Positions 8,301 to 10,064 of a DNA stretch of 10,064 nt are shown piece by piece. The stretch lies in assembly GCA_013693735.1 (NCBI GenBank), contig CP059255.1:423044-433107 (forward strand), in the 5' to 3' direction. The DNA is from Rhodoblastus sp. (GTDB lineage: Bacteria; Pseudomonadota; Alphaproteobacteria; Rhizobiales; Beijerinckiaceae). Position 1 is the first letter of the stretch. Each line of letters opens with the position of its first letter. Under the pieces are notes generated by a model. The model made no database searches. It was not told the origin of the DNA and was given only the letters and a program-made list of their open reading frames with translations. The position numbers and the translations under genes were made by a program.

Positions 8301-9854
8301 GCCTCGCTCTCGACGGGCCTGAGCGACACCAATGTGGCGGTGGCCTCGCTTTCAACCTCGGCCTCGACGGGCATCTCCTCGTTGTCGACCGGCGCGTCGT
8401 CGCTCTCCACCGGCCTCAGCGCGACCAACAGCACCGTCGCATCGCTCTCGACGTCCACCTCGACGGGGATTTCGTCGCTCTCGACCGGCGTGTCGTCGCT
8501 CTCGACCGGCCTCAGCGCCACGAACAGCACCGTCGCATCGCTCTCGACATCGACCTCGACCGGCATCTCCTCGCTCTCGACGGGCGTGTCGTCGCCTCGA
8601 CCGGCCTCAGCGCCACGAACAGCACCGTCGCATCGCTCTCGACATCGACCTCGACCGGCATCTCCTCGCTCTCGACGGGCGTGTCGTCGCTCTCGACCGG
8701 CCTCAGCGCCACGAACAGCACCGTCGCATCGCTCTCGACATCGACCTCCACCGGCATCTCCTCGCTCTCGACCGGCGTGTCGTCGCTCTCAACCGGCCTC
8801 AGCGCCACGAACAGCACCGTCGCATCGCTCTCGACATCGACCTCGACAGGCATCTCCTCGCTCTCGACCGGCGTGTCGTCGCTCTCGACCGGACTCAGCG
8901 CCACGAACAGCACCGTCGCATCGCTCTCGACATCGACCTCGACAGGCATCTCCTCGCTCTCGACCGGCGCGTCGTCGCTTTCGACCGGGTTGGCGTCGCT
9001 GTCGACGGGGTTGAGCGCGACCACCAGCACGACGTCTTCGCTGTCGACGGGGGTGACCTCGCTGTCGACGGGTCTGAGCGCGACCACGAGCACGGTGGCG
9101 TCGCTGTCGACCGGCGTGACATCGCTCTCGACCAGCCTGAGCGACACGAACAGAGTTTACGGCTCGCTCTCGACCAGTCTCGACACGGTCACGACCACCA
9201 CGGCGCAATTGTCGTCGGGCTCCGCCGGGCCTTTGCGCTACGGCTCCGGCGTGTCGCGGCCGGGCGGGCGCGAGACGACGCCGAACGAGCCTATCTCGTG
9301 CCCGGCAGCGGCGGCGGCCCTGTGGTGTTGAACAACGTCGCCGCGGGATCGTTGCGCTCGGATTCGCTTCAGGCCGTCAATGGCGGCCAGATCAACCGTC
9401 TGAGTTCGAACCTCGCGGCGGCGCTGGGCGGCGGCGCGCGGTTCGACGAGACGAGCGGAACGATCACCGCCCCCAATACGCCATCCAGGGGCAGAGCTAT
9501 CAGAGCGTCGGCGCGGCGCTCGGCGCCGTCGACAACAGTCTGAGCGCGATGGGCGCGGACATCAGCAACCTCGCCAGGGTGACGACCCAATTGTCGGCGC
9601 AGGTGTCGCGCAACCGCAAACTCGCTTCGGGCGGAATCGCGGGCGCGATCGCCTCGTCGCAAATCCGCTACGACGAGCGGCCGGGCCGGATGTCGCTGGG
9701 CATCGGCGGCGGCGCGTTCGACGGACAGGGCGCGGTGGCGATCGGCCTCGGCGGAACGTCGGAGGACGGGCGGTGGAGGCTGAACACGTCGGTGACCTAT
9801 TCGCCGGGGGTGAAGAAGGTCGGCGTCGGCGCGGGCGTGAGCTACAGCTGGTGA
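1972..9854 (+). CDS. Giant YadA-like trimeric autotransporter adhesin, multiply frameshifted
   Basis: Domain order identifies a type Vc secretion protein: presequence, AIG-repeat head, neck, coiled-coil stalk, second neck and a beta-barrel anchor ending in YSW before TGA 9852-9854. Three barrel chains would insert in the outer membrane and display a long trimeric fibre. The protein changes frame near 2155, 2348, 3128, 3173, 3198, 3246, 4098, 6185, 6895, 8590, 9285 and 9475. Every change fits one missing base except 3198, which needs two added or one removed. Adding 13 bases gives about 2,630 residues with no in-frame stop. Examples: GGGG for GGGGG near 3128; ACTTCC for ACTTCCC near 6895; a lost T in CTCTC near 8590. 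As written, no full adhesin could be made. Consensus error is the favoured cause; a recent pseudogene is the alternative. The start at 1972 lacks a strong ribosome site, and ATG 2113 (MNRGWK) is another option. Confidence 0.9.
2301..4595 (+). other. Adhesin head: YadA-type AIG-repeat passenger
   Basis: After correcting frame breaks near 2348, 3128, 3173, 3198, 3246 and 4098, this stretch reads as about 765 residues. It is dense in the left-handed beta-roll signature of YadA heads: SVAIGSLA, GVAIGNDARATG, AVAIGDPNYATG, AVAMGYSSIATA, SIAIGRNSSVSG and similar units about 14 residues apart. Six breaks fall in this half, four of them in 3120-3250, where the bases are mostly G and C. Heads of this class bind host or environmental surfaces such as collagen, but the ligand cannot be read from the repeats. 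Confidence 0.85.
4598..4672 (+). other. First neck motif (head-to-stalk adaptor)
   Basis: TLTNLAAGRIGADSTDAING followed by SQLYA is the standard YadA-like neck (consensus like TNVAAG...TDAVNGSQL). In this family it joins the wide beta-roll head to the narrow coiled coil and marks the exact switch into the Ser/Thr-rich stalk. Confidence 0.85.
5477..5818 (+). repeat. Two perfect tandem copies of a 171-bp (57-residue) unit
   Basis: Bases 5477-5647 and 5648-5818 are identical by eye, each coding modules of 14+11+7+14+11 residues. A third copy begins at 5819 and departs at TCGGCCTCG (Thr to Ala). Identity including third codon positions implies recent unequal crossing-over or slippage rather than protein-level constraint. 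Confidence 0.85.
6466..8164 (+). repeat. Approximately 800-bp segmental duplication within the stalk
   Basis: Bases 6466-7267 and 7362-8164 are identical by eye except for one C missing at about 6895 in the first copy (TTCCTATC against TTCCCTATC). The offset is 896 bp before the gap and 897 bp after it. About 95 bp separate the copies. The missing base causes one of the frame breaks in the gene, and the intact copy shows what the original frame was. Confidence 0.85.
8418..8992 (+). repeat. Six-copy array of a 96-bp (32-residue) unit
   Basis: Units start at 8418, 8514, 8609, 8705, 8801 and 8897. Each codes 14+11+7 residues (LSATNSTVASLSTSTSTGIS and onward) with only a few differing bases. The second unit is 95 bp because GTCGCTCTCG has become GTCGCCTCG near 8590, a single lost T that breaks the frame. 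Confidence 0.85.
9328..9396 (+). other. Second neck motif before the membrane anchor
   Basis: LNNVAAGSLRSDSLQAVNGG followed by QIN matches the YadA-like neck consensus again, here in a different frame from the stalk (break near 9285). The preceding segment, from NRVYGSL to TPNEAYLVPG, is non-repetitive. Necks near the C-terminus are usual in long members of this family. Confidence 0.75.
9477..9851 (+). other. C-terminal YadA membrane anchor (translocator)
   Basis: After the break near 9475 the frame reads YAIQGQSYQSVGAALGAVDN, then a helical LARVTTQLSAQVSRNRK linker. The beta strands follow: GGIAGAIASS, RMSLGIGGGAFDGQGAVAIG, RWRLNTSVTYS and KKVGVGAGVSYSW. Four strands per chain and a terminal aromatic residue (Trp) are typical; three chains form the 12-stranded pore that exports the passenger. 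This part has no internal frame break. Confidence 0.88.
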
Positions 9855-9866
9855 TCGCCGGGGCGA

Positions 9867-9893
9867 CGAGGCGGGCGGCGCGCCGTCCCCTCG
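9867..9893 (+). terminator. GC-rich hairpin after the adhesin stop
   Basis: CGAGG and GGGCGG on the left pair with CCGTCC and CCTCG on the right around a CGCG loop: 11 pairs with one bulged C (9872) and one G-T wobble. It starts 12 bases after the adhesin TGA and contains the palindrome CGGCGCGCCG (9876-9885). There is no T-run after it, so it may end transcription weakly or protect the 3' end of the message. A second GGGCGGC/GCCGCCC inverted repeat at 9913-9939 precedes the next gene. Confidence 0.4.
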
Positions 9894-9941
9894 CCGCGCC
9901 GGCTTCCATATAGGGCGGCAGGGGCCCGGGCCGCCGCCCCG

Positions 9942-10064
9942 ATGACGAGAGCGCAGGTGCGGATCGGTCTGTCCATACTCACCCATGCCGGGCACAGTCT
10001 GTGGAACAACGGCATCGGCCAGAATGTGCTCCATCTGGCGGGCGGAGCTCGACGCGCTCGCCTT
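9942..10064 (+). CDS. DUF2827-like, glycosyltransferase-type protein (N-terminus only)
   Basis: The frame opens at ATG 9942, 87 bp after the adhesin stop, and runs to the window end (41 codons). GTG 9957 is an equally good start, giving (V/M)RIGLSILTHAGHSLWNNG. That opening plus IGQNVLHLA resembles, from memory, the N-terminus of the DUF2827 family, proteins with a glycosyltransferase-like look best known from Burkholderia and relatives. No catalytic region is in view, so enzyme activity is not shown. After HLA the reading becomes GGARRARL; dropping one G at 10041-10042 would give AELDALA, a more natural helix, so another frame error may lie here. Same strand and close spacing suggest it could be co-transcribed with the adhesin, unless the hairpin at 9867 ends transcription. 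A hypothetical protein of another family remains possible. Confidence 0.55.
   Translation, partial: MTRAQVRIGLSILTHAGHSLWNNGIGQNVLHLAGGARRARL

Larger units (their letters stand above)
4682..9151 (+). repeat. Stalk: about 1,490 residues of Ser/Thr-rich coiled-coil repeats
   Basis: The stalk is made of a few modules: SLSTGVS (7 residues), SLSTGLSATNSAVT and SLSTGLSDTNVAVA (14), and SLSTSTSTGVA or SLSTSTSTGIS (11). Hydrophobic residues fall at 4-3 spacing in the 7- and 14-residue modules and at 4-4-3 spacing in the 11-residue ones, as expected for heptad and hendecad coiled coils. Only S, T, G, A, L, V, I, N and D occur, apart from one F near 5965. One representative 57-residue unit has 30 Ser or Thr. 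No Lys or Arg appears from about 4628 to the AGA at 9152. Frame breaks near 6185, 6895 and 8590 must be repaired to read it. The TCG/ACC-rich repeats leave long stop-free frames on both strands; these are by-products. Confidence 0.85.

Noticed and set aside
6890..8566. Minus-strand open frame of about 558 residues over the stalk
   Set aside because: Same by-product of the repeat composition; its period and breakpoints follow those of the plus-strand repeats.
6785..8600. Plus-strand frame reading Arg/His/Asp-rich repeats (LDFDRRRIALDRLERH type)
   Set aside because: It is the stalk read one base out of register. The same frame becomes the real stalk only after the break near 8590, which explains its length.
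4682..9151. CRISPR array as an explanation for the regular repeats
   Set aside because: Units are contiguous coding modules of 21, 33 and 42 bases without unique spacers, and they continue the adhesin frame.
2155..9475. Programmed frameshifting or phase variation as the cause of all frame breaks
   Set aside because: Twelve breaks would have to be bypassed in one message, there is no repeated slippery site with a following structure, and most sites are short runs too brief for classic phase variation. Missing-base error explains them more simply.

Overview
This is a GC-rich window whose gene families point to an alphaproteobacterium, probably Rhizobiales-like. The evidence for that is an IalB-type secreted protein, an exact CtrA-type TTAA-N7-TTAA box in the only AT-rich intergenic stretch, and the codon bias. 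The species cannot be named from sequence alone.

Layout. (1) Positions 1-930 (+) hold the 3' part of a DAO-family FAD oxidoreductase resembling catabolic D-arginine dehydrogenase (DauA). (2) Converging on it is an IalB-like secreted protein on the minus strand (about 1715 to 1024), broken by one missing base near 1248. (3) A 256-bp divergent control region (1716-1971) carries a 12-bp palindrome, a CtrA-type box and a hairpin just before the next start codon. (4) About 80% of the window (1972-9854, +) is one giant trimeric autotransporter adhesin of the YadA/type Vc class: long presequence, a head of AIG-type repeats, a neck, a repetitive Ser/Thr/Gly stalk of about 1,490 residues, a second neck and a C-terminal membrane anchor. 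(5) A GC hairpin follows, then the first about 40 codons of a gene resembling the DUF2827 (glycosyltransferase-like) family.

The adhesin is not one open frame. Following the protein by eye gives 12 frame breaks. Eleven fit one missing base, mostly in G/C runs, and one fits two missing bases or one extra. Restoring 13 bases gives one continuous protein of about 2,630 residues with no in-frame stop. The IalB gene has the same type of lesion. Three stalk breaks can be checked against near-identical intact copies inside the array. This pattern looks more like long-read consensus error than gene decay, but sequence alone cannot settle it.

Most notable biology: the stalk uses almost only nine amino acids (S, T, G, A, L, V, I, N, D), has no Lys or Arg for about 1,500 residues, and is built from 7- and 11-residue coiled-coil modules arranged in 96-bp and 171-bp units and an approximately 800-bp segmental duplication. 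A Ser/Thr-rich adhesin beside a possible glycosyltransferase raises the hypothesis of a glycosylated surface fibre. I see no CRISPR, tRNA, rRNA, insertion sequence or phage gene.
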